Source of the DNA: Plasticicumulans lactativorans
Lineage (GTDB): Bacteria; Pseudomonadota; Gammaproteobacteria; Competibacterales; Competibacteraceae
Direction of reading: 5' to 3'
Length of the DNA: 64,000 nucleotides
Assembly (NCBI RefSeq): GCF_004341245.1
Contig: NZ_SLWY01000018.1
Span: 21,439-85,438 of the forward strand
Position 1 is the first letter of the stretch, and each line of letters starts with the position of its first letter. Position numbers and translations under genes: made by a program. The notes under the pieces were generated by a model. It was not told the origin of the DNA. It was given only the letters and a program-made list of their open reading frames with translations, and made no database searches. Below, piece by piece: positions 1-8,559 of this stretch.

Positions 1-142
1 AAACCGCGGTTTGCGAGCGCTGTCCGAAAGCCGGCGTGGCGGCGCCATCCGGGCCGGCTGGATGAGCGGTCCATGTTGACAAAGTAGCTGATGTGGCTTG
101 CATTTTTTAGCTGCGAGCGCTCGCCGGGGTTGCGACGCCACC
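1..142. other. Non-coding edge downstream of csb2
   Basis: No gene is visible here. On the minus strand this follows the csb2 stop codon, so it is either the spacer to cas4-cas1/cas2 or a CRISPR leader. It has a short AT-rich patch (around 98-110) and the 9-mer GCGAGCGCT occurs twice (13-21 and 113-121). That is not enough to call a CRISPR repeat. Confidence 0.3.
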
Positions 143-1555
143 TCAGCGCTCGCACGCGCGCAGCAGCCCCAGGCCCAGGCCCTCGCCGGCGCCCAGGCAG
201 AACGGACCGCGCTGCGGCTGGGCAAAGCGCAGCGTCAGCCACGCCCGCGGATAATCGCGCAGATGCTGTGGCACGCTGTAATCGCCCGTCCGCACGCATG
301 CCGACAACTGCGCCGCTGGCTCGAAAGCCACTGACTCGACCAACTCCGGCGCGATACCCGCATGCCTCAGCAAACGCTGTGTCGTGCGCCCCAGACGTGC
401 CTTGCCGCGACGCATGTCCCAGCCCGGCAGCACCACCGGTGTGGCCGTCGTCCAGGCCCGCGCCGGCTCAAGAAACGCCGGCAGCACCCGATCATCGGCC
501 GGCGCCGGCACCAGCATCGCCACCGGCTCGGGCACCCCGAGCGCAAACAGCCACGCCAGTTCGAGCCGCTGCACGATCGGTCGCCACCATTCGGGCGACA
601 GGTGCCCGCGCGCCACGACCAGCACCCGGCGCAAACGGCCATCCGCCTGGTAGTGGCCGACGTTCGGCACCGGATACACCTGCAGCCGCGCCGCGCCGGC
701 ATGCCCCATCGCTGCGCGGATCGCCGCTGCGGGCAGGCCGGCGGTTTCGGCCGCGCGCTGAATGGCGTGGCGCACCATCGCACTCAGGCGCATGCCGTCC
801 GTACCTTCGAGCGACCACGGTTCATCGCGCGGCGTGCGCAGCATGAAGGCTGCATAAGGTCGATCGGGCGCGTCGAGCGTCGAGCGATACCCGCAGACCG
901 AATGGCGGGGCTCGGTGACGCCACGCACGCTGGTGCGGGTGATGGCACTGCGCACCGCGTCGTAATGCGCATCGAGCGCCTGCAGCGCACCCAGGTAGGG
1001 TACGGGCAGGGCATTGGCGCCCTGCGCGTCCGGCGTGTGCTGAACGCCGCCCAGCGCCGGACGCTCGTCGAGCAGCGCGCACGTCGCCCAGGCCAGATCA
1101 GGACCTTGCCCGAGGCAGACCAGCCCGCGCGCCAGCGTCTGCAACGCCGCCAGGTGCGTCACCGTCTCGGCGGTGGCGATCCAGAGGAAATGCACCGGTC
1201 CGTCGATCGCCCAGCCTGCGCGCTCGCGCAGGGTCTTGAGCTTGGCAACCAACGCGCGCGACTTCGACGTTTCGCCACCGACGGCGGCCTCGACGATGTG
1301 GTCGCCGTCGTTGTTCGGGACGGCGCTGCGCACCGGCGCGCAGGTGCGTGCGCGGGGGGCGTGGATTTCCGGGGGCGGCAGGGTTTCGAGGTGCCGCAGC
1401 GCGGCCCACAGCGGCGCGCGCGCAGGCGTGCGCGCCACGCCGGCGATCAGCGCCTGGAACAGCCGCAGCGGCGAGGGAGGCCAGTCGTTGCCGTGGTAGA
1501 CGGCGCTGCCGGGGGCGTCGTTGAGCCAGCGCACCGACAGGAGAAAGAGCGGCAT
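143..1555 (-). CDS. csb2: Csb2, Cas5-Cas6 fusion of type I-G/I-U CRISPR-Cas
   Basis: A 470-residue protein of the Csb2/GSU0054 family, which combines a Cas5-like N-terminal half with a Cas6-like C-terminal half. In this subtype it is thought to process crRNA and cap the 5' end of the interference complex. The N-terminus (MPLFLLSVRWLND, then HGNDWPPSPLRLFQALIAG) and the C-terminal glycine-rich segment GPFCLGAGEGLGLGL, a RAMP-type loop, support the call. An open frame continues upstream to 1741, but that part overlaps csb1 and is rich in arginine. The ATG at 1555 lies 4 bases after the csb1 stop, so it is preferred. It is the last gene of the cas operon in this window. Confidence 0.85.
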   Translation of the reverse strand: MPLFLLSVRWLNDAPGSAVYHGNDWPPSPLRLFQALIAGVARTPARAPLWAALRHLETLPPPEIHAPRARTCAPVRSAVPNNDGDHIVEAAVGGETSKSRALVAKLKTLRERAGWAIDGPVHFLWIATAETVTHLAALQTLARGLVCLGQGPDLAWATCALLDERPALGGVQHTPDAQGANALPVPYLGALQALDAHYDAVRSAITRTSVRGVTEPRHSVCGYRSTLDAPDRPYAAFMLRTPRDEPWSLEGTDGMRLSAMVRHAIQRAAETAGLPAAAIRAAMGHAGAARLQVYPVPNVGHYQADGRLRRVLVVARGHLSPEWWRPIVQRLELAWLFALGVPEPVAMLVPAPADDRVLPAFLEPARAWTTATPVVLPGWDMRRGKARLGRTTQRLLRHAGIAPELVESVAFEPAAQLSACVRTGDYSVPQHLRDYPRAWLTLRFAQPQRGPFCLGAGEGLGLGLLRACER

Positions 1556-1559
1556 CGTT

Positions 1560-2615
1560 TCAGCCTTCCGCGTCCTGTTTCTTGTTGATGGCGCGCTTGC
1601 CGGCGGCGGGCTGGTAGTCGAGCACCCGACCGTCCCCACCGAGCGGTACGCCGAGTTGCGCCTGCGCCGCCTGCGCAGCTTCATCGAGCCAGGTCGCGGC
1701 CTGCTCGGGCGTGATCGCCACCGGCCCGGCGCTGCCATCACCGCGCACCACTTCGAACTGCGCGGGGCCGTTCGGCACCAGCCAGCAGCCGGCTCGCAAA
1801 CGGTAATCGCGTGCGCCGTGCAGCAGGCCGACCAGCGCCAGAGCCAACGCGTAGCTCGCCAGCGCTAGCGCGTGCTCGGGCGTCGCCGCCGGCAGCGTCC
1901 GCAGCGCGCCGAGGTGGATCGAGGCGAACTGCACGATCTCACCATGCACGATGATGCCGCCGTGCTGATCGACCGAGGGCGTGGGAGCGAAGCCGGCGTT
2001 GGCGCCCTTCTTCCATTCCTCTTCGGTGAAGCCGAATTCTTCGCGCGTGAAGGCGCCGGAGAACTGCGCCGAGCGCGTGCAGGCGTCGATGTCGTAGGCG
2101 AGGATTTCGCTGCGCACGGCGCGCGGAATCTTCACCTTCGTGTCGCGTGAATCCCAGGCGCCGTAGATCAGCGAGGTCGGCGACAAGCGCGCGATCGGCA
2201 CGGCATCGCCGCCGGCGTAGGCCGTGAACGCCTTGCGAATCTCATCTTCAAGGCTGGTGCAGCGCAGCGCAGCGTCGGCCAGCCGATGCGGCAGTTCGGT
2301 GACCAGTACGGTGCGGGCGCCCACCTTGACGCCGACGCGCGGCACGCTGCCGGCGAAGGCGCCGGCAAACACGGCTTCCATGCGGTTGGCCTGCGATTGC
2401 ACGGAATCGAGGCCGGCGATTCTGGTTTCCAGTTTGCCGCCGCCGCGCAGGACGTTGACGGTGTACGGGGTGTCGTGCGCGTGCTTCTTGGCGTCCTTGC
2501 TGGTCGGGTATGTCGGCGGGAACAGCGGCAGTTCACGGCCCTCGATCGGTTCGAGGGGCTGGCGCATGCGCAGGGCGACGGCGTGCGGATCGGCAATCAG
2601 AGCGCTCAAGTCCAT
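1560..2615 (-). CDS. csb1: Csb1, Cas7-like backbone protein of type I-G/I-U
   Basis: A 351-residue protein of the Csb1/GSU0053 (Cas7) family. By family knowledge it polymerises along the crRNA as the Cascade backbone. The N-terminus MDLSALIADPHAVALRM, the following EPIEGRELPLFPPTYP and the internal segment SLIYGAWDSRDTKVKIPR match this family as I know it. The usual Csb1 length is about 330-370 residues, so it looks complete. It starts 12 bases after the csb3 stop and is followed 4 bases later by csb2, as expected for a tightly linked interference module. Confidence 0.87.
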   Translation of the reverse strand: MDLSALIADPHAVALRMRQPLEPIEGRELPLFPPTYPTSKDAKKHAHDTPYTVNVLRGGGKLETRIAGLDSVQSQANRMEAVFAGAFAGSVPRVGVKVGARTVLVTELPHRLADAALRCTSLEDEIRKAFTAYAGGDAVPIARLSPTSLIYGAWDSRDTKVKIPRAVRSEILAYDIDACTRSAQFSGAFTREEFGFTEEEWKKGANAGFAPTPSVDQHGGIIVHGEIVQFASIHLGALRTLPAATPEHALALASYALALALVGLLHGARDYRLRAGCWLVPNGPAQFEVVRGDGSAGPVAITPEQAATWLDEAAQAAQAQLGVPLGGDGRVLDYQPAAGKRAINKKQDAEG

Positions 2616-2627
2616 CTTGTCTCCTGC

Positions 2628-3314
2628 TCAATCAGGTGAGGCAGTCAGAAGTATGGTGTTGCTGCCGGCCTTGCCGAACGGTGCGCGCCAGCCGCTCAGC
2701 GCGTAGCGGCTGGCGCCGGCAATGGCAAGGCGAGCCAGTGAAAACGAGGCTTCGCGCCACGGATGCAGACGCACGTGGCCATCGCGGCGGCTGCCGGCCA
2801 GCGGCAGGGCCTGCAGGCCGATGAAGGCCAGCAGTTCGAGCAGCGGCCGGCAAAGCATCTCGATGTGGGTGTGCTGGTTGATCGACCAGCCGATGCCGAG
2901 GGCATTCCAGGTGCCGCGCGGGTCCACGCCAAGGCGGCCAGTCGTGGTGTGTTCGAATTCGAGCCACTCGGGGGACGCAGCGCCGGCAGAGGCTCTGAAC
3001 AAGTTGCCGACGATGGATTCGGCCTTCTGCTTGCCGGACCACAGCTTCATGTGCGGGTTCAAGCCCCACGGATTCCACCAATCGAGGCGCAGGGCGCCGA
3101 GCTGCAGGGCGTCGTCGTCGTCGACGACCGGCACCACGCGCACGGCGTCGAACTGTTGCAGTGCCGTGTCGGGACAGGCGAACCGCATCACGCCCGGTTC
3201 GGCCATCGGCTCGAAGCCGGTTTCGGCCAGCGGATCGGCGAGGCTCGCGAGCCAGGCCAGCCCGCCACAGGCCAGCACCTCGCCAGGGTTGCGCAGATCG
3301 ATCACGCGCTGCAT
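2628..3314 (-). CDS. csb3: Csb3, type I-G/I-U (GSU0052-like) Cas protein
   Basis: A 228-residue protein placed between cas3 and csb1, exactly where Csb3/GSU0052 sits in this subtype. It has been proposed as the counterpart of the Cas8 large subunit, but its function is poorly known. The chosen ATG at 3314 gives MQRVIDLRNPGEVLACGGL, a typical Csb3 beginning, and overlaps the cas3 stop by 13 bases. The frame stays open upstream to 3569, but that stretch lies inside cas3 and has no protein-like character. Recognition rests on context and N-terminal similarity more than on a catalytic motif. Confidence 0.75.
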   Translation of the reverse strand: MQRVIDLRNPGEVLACGGLAWLASLADPLAETGFEPMAEPGVMRFACPDTALQQFDAVRVVPVVDDDDALQLGALRLDWWNPWGLNPHMKLWSGKQKAESIVGNLFRASAGAASPEWLEFEHTTTGRLGVDPRGTWNALGIGWSINQHTHIEMLCRPLLELLAFIGLQALPLAGSRRDGHVRLHPWREASFSLARLAIAGASRYALSGWRAPFGKAGSNTILLTASPD

Positions 3315-6028
3315 GCACTCCCCTCGTCCGGCAGCGTGTTGCCGGCGGATACCCAGGCATCGGCGGCTTTTACCAGCGCCTCGAACCACGCCAGTGCCCA
3401 GGGGCCGCAGTGCTGTTGCAGCGTGGCGTAGCGGCGTTCGACGGCCTCGGCAACCTCGGCGTTGTGTCCGATCGGCCGCTCGGGGTCCCACTGCATCGGA
3501 TCGGGGAAGCCGGGGCGCGCGTGGCCGTGATGCGCGGCGATCAGGTGCAGGGTCAGATCGCGCAGCCACGGCTCGGGCGCCCCGGGTAGCGGCTGATGCA
3601 GCAGCACGTCGACCAGCGATCCGAACTCATGGCGATAGCCGCCGAGCAGTGCGGGCCGGAATGTGCCGGTGCGCGACTTGGCGTAGCTCGCGGGGCCGTA
3701 GTGGCCGGCGGCGCGCTGCCAGCGTGCGCGCTTCTTGCCAAGGTCGTGGGCATGCCCGGCAGCGGCGATCGCTGCAACCAACCCGGCGGGTAGCCCGAGT
3801 GTGCGCGCCAGTCGCCCGGCGGCGTGGCCGACCGCGGCATCATGTTCGTCGACGGTCTGCGGCTGGTAGGCGAGCTGCGACAGGTCGCCTTCGGCGGCCA
3901 GCGTGAACTCGGCGCCACGCCGACGGGCATAGACCAGCCAGCGGCGGTCCTCGGGCTCGGCGTCGGGATCATGCAGCGCAAAGCGTAGCTGCACGGCCTG
4001 CGCGAGCCAGTCGGGGGCTTCGGCCGGCGCCTGGTCACCGCACTGCTCGAAGCGTCGACGCTCGTCGTTGTCGGCGAGGTCCTCCACCTCGGGCTGTTTC
4101 TTCGCCACCCTGAACAGTCCGGCCGGGTCCAAGCCACCGGCGGCAGCCGGCAAGATCAGCGTCGCGTAGGCCAGCGGCGGCGGACGGCTGCCGGGGCCGA
4201 GGCGATGCACGCTGACGCTGCCACGGGCATCGCGCACGATGCAGGCCAGTGTGCCGCACTTCTCGGCCAACTCTGCCAGCGTCTTTTCGGCTTCATCGGC
4301 CGGCAGTTGCAACAGCTCGCGCGGCAGCGGTGGTAGCAGGGTCAAGGCGTCACGAGCTGCTTCCGGGCCGAGTTGCATCAGCGTATCGGCGTCGTTCCGC
4401 CAGAGCACCTGCGTTTCGGGGCGCGCCGGTTCGTCGCTCAGGCCACGCAGGAACGGTTCGAGATTGATGCGCGGCAACTCGGCGCTGGTCGCTGCCAGCA
4501 GCGTCAGCCGCTCGACGCCCAGCGGCGGGCACTTCGGCAGCGGCGTCGAGGCGTCGCGGCGTACGTCCGCGTTCAGCGCAGCGAGGGTGGCCGGCGAGGC
4601 ATCGGGCAGCGTTTCGAGCAGCGCCAGCGTGCGCGCCTGCGCGCGGCCGAGGTGGTCGCGCCACGACGGTTTCTTCGGTTTCTTCTTGTCGCCGTCATCG
4701 CCCGGCGCAGCGGTGTCATCGGTGTCGGCCGTGGCGATGGTGTCGGGTTCGAGCGCGAAATCGTCGCCCTCGGGGCTGCCATCCTCGTCCTCGTCCAGCG
4801 TTTCACCGCTCGCGCCGACTGCCTCGGCGGCGGCGAATTTCTGTTCGTTGAACGTCAGGCTGGCCCGTGTCGCTACGATCTGCACCGTCGCCGCCGGCTG
4901 CAGGCCGGCACGGTTCACCCGGCCGAGGCGCTGAGTCACGCTGTCGAGTGGCGCCAGGTCCATGACGGCGTGATCGGCGTCGAAGTCGATGCCCACCTCA
5001 CCGGCGGCCGTGCTCACCAGGAACACCGCCGGCGCCGGAACACCGTCGCGCGACCGGTCGGGATCGAAGCGCCGCCACAGCGCACCGTTGAACAGTGCCT
5101 CGCGTTCCTTGCCGCGCAGCGTACCGGTGAGCAGGCCGACGCGATCGGCGCCGAAGCGCTTGTGCAGGCCGTTGTAGACGGCGGTGGCGTCCTTGACCGT
5201 GTGCACGAAGCAGACGATGGCACCGCATGCAAAGGCTTCGAGGTGCCCGAGCAGAGCGGGCACGAGTTTGTCGTCCTTGTCGAGCCGTTGCAGGTGCAGC
5301 GCCTTGGCCGCGTGCAGGCGCCGGTGCACAGCGGGCAGGGCACGGTCGGCATCGTCGAGCGTCAGCGCGTCGCTGGTGCGTTCTGGTGTTGCGCTCATCG
5401 TCATGACGCGAAAGCGTGGGCGCCACACTGTCGCCAGGTGCTCGCGCTGCAAGCGTTCGATCGTGCGCAGCAGCGGCTCCATTGCCGGGCAGAGGTGCGA
5501 TTCGTCGACGATGACCGTGGTATCGCAGCCGAGCAGGCCGGCGTGCAGGGCGCGGTGTGAACGGCCGTCGCCGTAGCCCGAAAAGAGCAGCCGCGAGCCG
5601 ATCATGTCGACGGTGCCGACGATCACTGCAGGTCGTGCGGGGTCGCTGCGCCACTCACCGGAATCGGCCAACCCTCCGCGCAGCACGCCCACCGCCACCG
5701 GCACGCCGTCGATCGGGAACGCCGCACGCGCGGCGAGTGCCGCGCGCCACTCCGGCAACGCGCACAGCGCGTCGAGCCAACGGCGCACCGTGGCAGCGGT
5801 TTGATCAACGATGGCGCGGCGATCTACCAGGTAGGCAAGCCGCACCGGCAGTGGCGCCCCCGCGGCGAGCGCCAACAGGTACAGCAGCACCGCGCTCGTT
5901 TTTCCGAGGCCGGTCGGTAGCGGTAGGCCAGATGGCACATCGCCCGCGTGCAGCGCCGCGTACAAACGACGCTGCCAGTGGTAGGCGGGGTGGCCGAGGA
6001 GGGTTTCGAAGGTGGCGAGGGCGTCCAT
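3302..6028 (-). CDS. cas3: Cas3 helicase-nuclease with C-terminal HD domain
   Basis: A 908-residue Cas3 of the GSU0051 type. The N-terminal half is an SF2 helicase: Walker A PTGLGKTS near residue 38 and a DExH-type box IVDESH near residue 172, then SATPERTSDA. The nuclease HD domain is at the C-terminus, with HAHDLGKKR near residue 755, the reverse of the usual HD-helicase order and characteristic of this subtype. A charged acidic and lysine-rich insert (near residues 410-450) lies between the parts. It is the first gene of the operon and overlaps csb3. Its role is to unwind and degrade DNA flagged by the interference complex. Helicase and HD motifs look intact. Confidence 0.9.
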   Translation of the reverse strand: MDALATFETLLGHPAYHWQRRLYAALHAGDVPSGLPLPTGLGKTSAVLLYLLALAAGAPLPVRLAYLVDRRAIVDQTAATVRRWLDALCALPEWRAALAARAAFPIDGVPVAVGVLRGGLADSGEWRSDPARPAVIVGTVDMIGSRLLFSGYGDGRSHRALHAGLLGCDTTVIVDESHLCPAMEPLLRTIERLQREHLATVWRPRFRVMTMSATPERTSDALTLDDADRALPAVHRRLHAAKALHLQRLDKDDKLVPALLGHLEAFACGAIVCFVHTVKDATAVYNGLHKRFGADRVGLLTGTLRGKEREALFNGALWRRFDPDRSRDGVPAPAVFLVSTAAGEVGIDFDADHAVMDLAPLDSVTQRLGRVNRAGLQPAATVQIVATRASLTFNEQKFAAAEAVGASGETLDEDEDGSPEGDDFALEPDTIATADTDDTAAPGDDGDKKKPKKPSWRDHLGRAQARTLALLETLPDASPATLAALNADVRRDASTPLPKCPPLGVERLTLLAATSAELPRINLEPFLRGLSDEPARPETQVLWRNDADTLMQLGPEAARDALTLLPPLPRELLQLPADEAEKTLAELAEKCGTLACIVRDARGSVSVHRLGPGSRPPPLAYATLILPAAAGGLDPAGLFRVAKKQPEVEDLADNDERRRFEQCGDQAPAEAPDWLAQAVQLRFALHDPDAEPEDRRWLVYARRRGAEFTLAAEGDLSQLAYQPQTVDEHDAAVGHAAGRLARTLGLPAGLVAAIAAAGHAHDLGKKRARWQRAAGHYGPASYAKSRTGTFRPALLGGYRHEFGSLVDVLLHQPLPGAPEPWLRDLTLHLIAAHHGHARPGFPDPMQWDPERPIGHNAEVAEAVERRYATLQQHCGPWALAWFEALVKAADAWVSAGNTLPDEGSACSA

Positions 6029-6280
6029 GCGTGCTGGGGCGTGGGTTCAGGCCAAAGGTATTTGCCGCTTCAGCATAGTGAGCGATTGAGGCGCCGCAAG
6101 GCGGCGGCATGCGTGTTCGCGACCGGCGCCGCGGCTGGCAAGAGGTCTGACGAGCCGTGGCGCCGTCCAGAATCGAGCGCCGTGCTACACGCCGTCGATG
6201 CGGTTGGTGAGACCCACCGGGCCGTCCGCAGCACGGCCGCAAATCTGTCCCTGGCGTATGCCCGGCTTTCAGACACGAAA

Positions 6281-6302
6281 AAGCCCGCCTTGCGGCGGGC
6301 TT
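6281..6302 (-). terminator. Rho-independent terminator of tRNA-Ser
   Basis: Nine-base arms AAGCCCGCC and GGCGGGCTT flank a TTGC loop. Read on the minus strand the stem is followed by a short T run (TTTTTCG), directly beyond the tRNA-Ser 3' end. Confidence 0.8.
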
Positions 6303-6318
6303 CGTAACTGCTTGATCT

Positions 6319-6411
6319 TGGCGGAGAGGGTGGGATTCGAACCCACGTGGGGCTGTTAAACCCCCATCCGATTTCGAGTCGGCGCCGTTATGGCCACTTC
6401 GGTACCTCTCC
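6319..6411 (-). tRNA. tRNA-Ser(CGA)
   Basis: The 93-base reverse complement starts GGAGAGGTACC and ends CCTCTCCGCCA with an encoded CCA. The anticodon loop reads CTCGAAA, giving anticodon CGA (codon UCG). A long variable arm (GGGGGTTTAACAGCCCC region) and GGTTCGAATCC T-loop fit serine tRNA. Its 3' end faces the cas genes. Confidence 0.95.
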
Positions 6412-6422
6412 AGCGGGCGCGA

Positions 6423-6452
6423 ATTCTAAACCGACGCGGGGCGCGAACCCAA
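6423..6452 (-). promoter_or_regulatory. Probable sigma70 promoter of tRNA-Ser
   Basis: On the minus strand a -35-like TTGGGT (6452-6447) and a -10 TAGAAT (6428-6423) are 18 bases apart, with the tRNA beginning 12 bases after the -10 box. Placement fits a tRNA promoter; only the -10 box is a strong match. Confidence 0.5.
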
Positions 6453-6592
6453 GCTTTTTTGACGGAGGCCGGGCGCGGCGGGCCCGGCTGGGGCCGGTGG
6501 CGGGGCGTCGCGGCCGCCGGCGGCGTGCGGGCGCGTTTGCGCGCCGCTGCACTAGGGCTAGGATGCCCGGGTTTCACGCGAGGGGATTCGGG

Positions 6593-8446
6593 ATGTGGGC
6601 TTGGGTGGGTAGGCGGCTGCAGCGCAAGTTTCTGGTCGGCACGGCGGCCGTGGCGCTGGCGTGCGCGCTGGTGTTCCTGGGGTTCTACGGCCACCTGTTC
6701 CAGCAGCAGCTCGATGCCCGGGCGCGCAGCGAGGCGGGGGAGCTCGGGCGCCTGCTGCAGGTGGCCTTCGAGCGGGTGATGCTCGCCCGCGACCAGGCGG
6801 GGATGCGCGAGATCGTCGAGCGGCTGGCGCGCGAGCCGGGCATCCGCGAGGTGATGGTGCTGAACGCGGACGGCGAGGTGCGCTACGCCGGCGATCCGGC
6901 GCGGGTGGGGCGCAAGCTCGATGCCGAGGCCTGCCCGGAGTGCCTGAGCGGCGAGCCGGCGTCGGTGTACCGGCAACTGGGGCGCGACACGGTGCTGCGC
7001 TCGGTGCTGCCGGTGCGCAACGACGAGCGCTGCGTGAGCTGCCACGGCGCGGTCGAGGCCCGGCCGCTCACCGGCCTGCTGGTGGTCGACCACGAGGCGT
7101 CGACGCTGGTGGCCGATTCGCGCGCCTCCACGCTGGCCGCGATGGGGGGCGGGGCCGCGCTCGCACTGATCGTGCTCGGCGGCGGCGTGTGGTTCATGCG
7201 CCGCCACGTGCTGCGGCCGGTCGCGCAGCTTGCGTACCAGAGTCGCGCCATCGCCGCCGGTGACCTGGAGGCGCGGGTCGACCTCGACGGCCAGGACGAG
7301 TTTGCCGCGCTCGGCCAGACCTTCAACGCGATGGCCGGACGGCTGCAGCACGCGGTGGTGCGGGTGCGCGACGACGAGGCCTTCGTGCGCGACGTGCTCG
7401 ATGCGCTGCCCGAGGGCGTGCGCGTGATCGACAGCGACTACCGCGTGCTCGAAGCCAACCGCGCCTACCGGCGCCTGCTCGGCCTCAACGGGAACGGCGC
7501 GGCGGTGCCGGCGACCTGCTTCGCGATGAGTTTCGGGCGCAGTGACCCCTGTCCGCCGACGCAGATCACCTGCCCGCTGCACGAGCTGGCGCGCGACGAG
7601 GGACCGGTGAAGGCGCTGCACCAGTTGCGCGCGGCGAACGGGGCGACCGTGTCGGTCGAGCTCCACGCCGCGGCGCTGCCGAAGCGCGGGCTGATCGTCG
7701 AGTCGGTGCGCGAGCTCGCGCGCGACGTGCACTTCGCGCAGGAGCAGCGCATGGCCGAGCTGGGCCGCATCGCCGCCGGCGTGGCGCGCGAGGTGCAGAA
7801 CCCGCTGACCTCGATCCGCTTCGCGCTGCAGACCGCGCGGCGCGAGTTCGACAGCGGCGGCGCCAACCCCGACGAGCTGCGCGAGTACCTCGCGCTGGTC
7901 GACGGCGAGATCGGCCGCTGCGTGGACCTCACGCAGCGGCTGCAGAAGCTCGCGGCGCGGCCCGACGGCCCGCCGCAGCCGGTGGCGCTGAACCCGGTGG
8001 TCAGCGAGACACTGGAACTGCTCGCCTGGGAGGCGCAGCAGCGCGGCGTGCGCGTCACGCTCGTGCTCGACCCCGGCGATCCGCGCACGCTCGGCCGCGA
8101 GGCCGACCTGCGCCTGGTGGTGCTCAACCTGGTGCAGAACGCTTTCCAGGCGATGCCGGACGGCGGCGAGCTGGAATGCACGACGCAGCGCGTCGGGCGC
8201 TGGGTGCTGCTGCGCGTGCGCGACAGCGGCAGCGGCATCGCCGCGGCCGACATGCAGCGCGTGTTCGAGCCGTTCTACAGCCGGCGCGCCGACGGCAGCC
8301 CCGGCGCCGGGTTGGGGCTGCCGATCGCCCGCGTGATCGCCGAGCAGTGCGGCGGCACGCTGACCGCCGAGAGCCGGCCGGGCGCGGGGGCGATATTCAC
8401 GCTGCGCCTGCCACAGGCGGATGCGCGTTTGCGCGACACGCTCTAG
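6593..8446 (+). CDS. Haem-c-type sensor histidine kinase with degenerate H-box
   Basis: A 617-residue membrane sensor. TM1 spans about residues 12-33, and the periplasmic part carries CVSCH at 147-151, a c-type haem attachment motif. TM2 follows near residue 185, then HAMP, a PAS domain with a Cys-rich stretch (CFAMSFGRSDPCPPTQITCPL region), a HisKA-like segment and an HATPase domain with N-box LNLVQNAFQAM, DSGSGI and GAGLGLPI. The H-box reads GVAREVQNPLTS: residue 399, normally the phosphorylated histidine, is arginine (CGC; one transition from CAC). ATP binding looks intact, so the protein may be a pseudokinase. No response regulator is adjacent. The ATG follows an AGGGGATTCGGG ribosome-binding region; an upstream in-frame ATG at 6563 is possible. 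Confidence 0.85.
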   Translation: MWAWVGRRLQRKFLVGTAAVALACALVFLGFYGHLFQQQLDARARSEAGELGRLLQVAFERVMLARDQAGMREIVERLAREPGIREVMVLNADGEVRYAGDPARVGRKLDAEACPECLSGEPASVYRQLGRDTVLRSVLPVRNDERCVSCHGAVEARPLTGLLVVDHEASTLVADSRASTLAAMGGGAALALIVLGGGVWFMRRHVLRPVAQLAYQSRAIAAGDLEARVDLDGQDEFAALGQTFNAMAGRLQHAVVRVRDDEAFVRDVLDALPEGVRVIDSDYRVLEANRAYRRLLGLNGNGAAVPATCFAMSFGRSDPCPPTQITCPLHELARDEGPVKALHQLRAANGATVSVELHAAALPKRGLIVESVRELARDVHFAQEQRMAELGRIAAGVAREVQNPLTSIRFALQTARREFDSGGANPDELREYLALVDGEIGRCVDLTQRLQKLAARPDGPPQPVALNPVVSETLELLAWEAQQRGVRVTLVLDPGDPRTLGREADLRLVVLNLVQNAFQAMPDGGELECTTQRVGRWVLLRVRDSGSGIAAADMQRVFEPFYSRRADGSPGAGLGLPIARVIAEQCGGTLTAESRPGAGAIFTLRLPQADARLRDTL

Positions 8447-8559
8447 TCTGTCGGGACATTTGCCGTCGGCGCGACATCGCCTACGGCTGGCGCAGGGCTT
8501 GCTGCTGTGCCGGCCGTGTCCGCCGGCGGATCGACGAGCGACGTAAGGGACGACGCAAC

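Noticed and set aside
1..142. CRISPR repeat or array at the left edge
   Set aside because: Only a 9-base word recurs once, and no spacing or repeat pattern can be shown.
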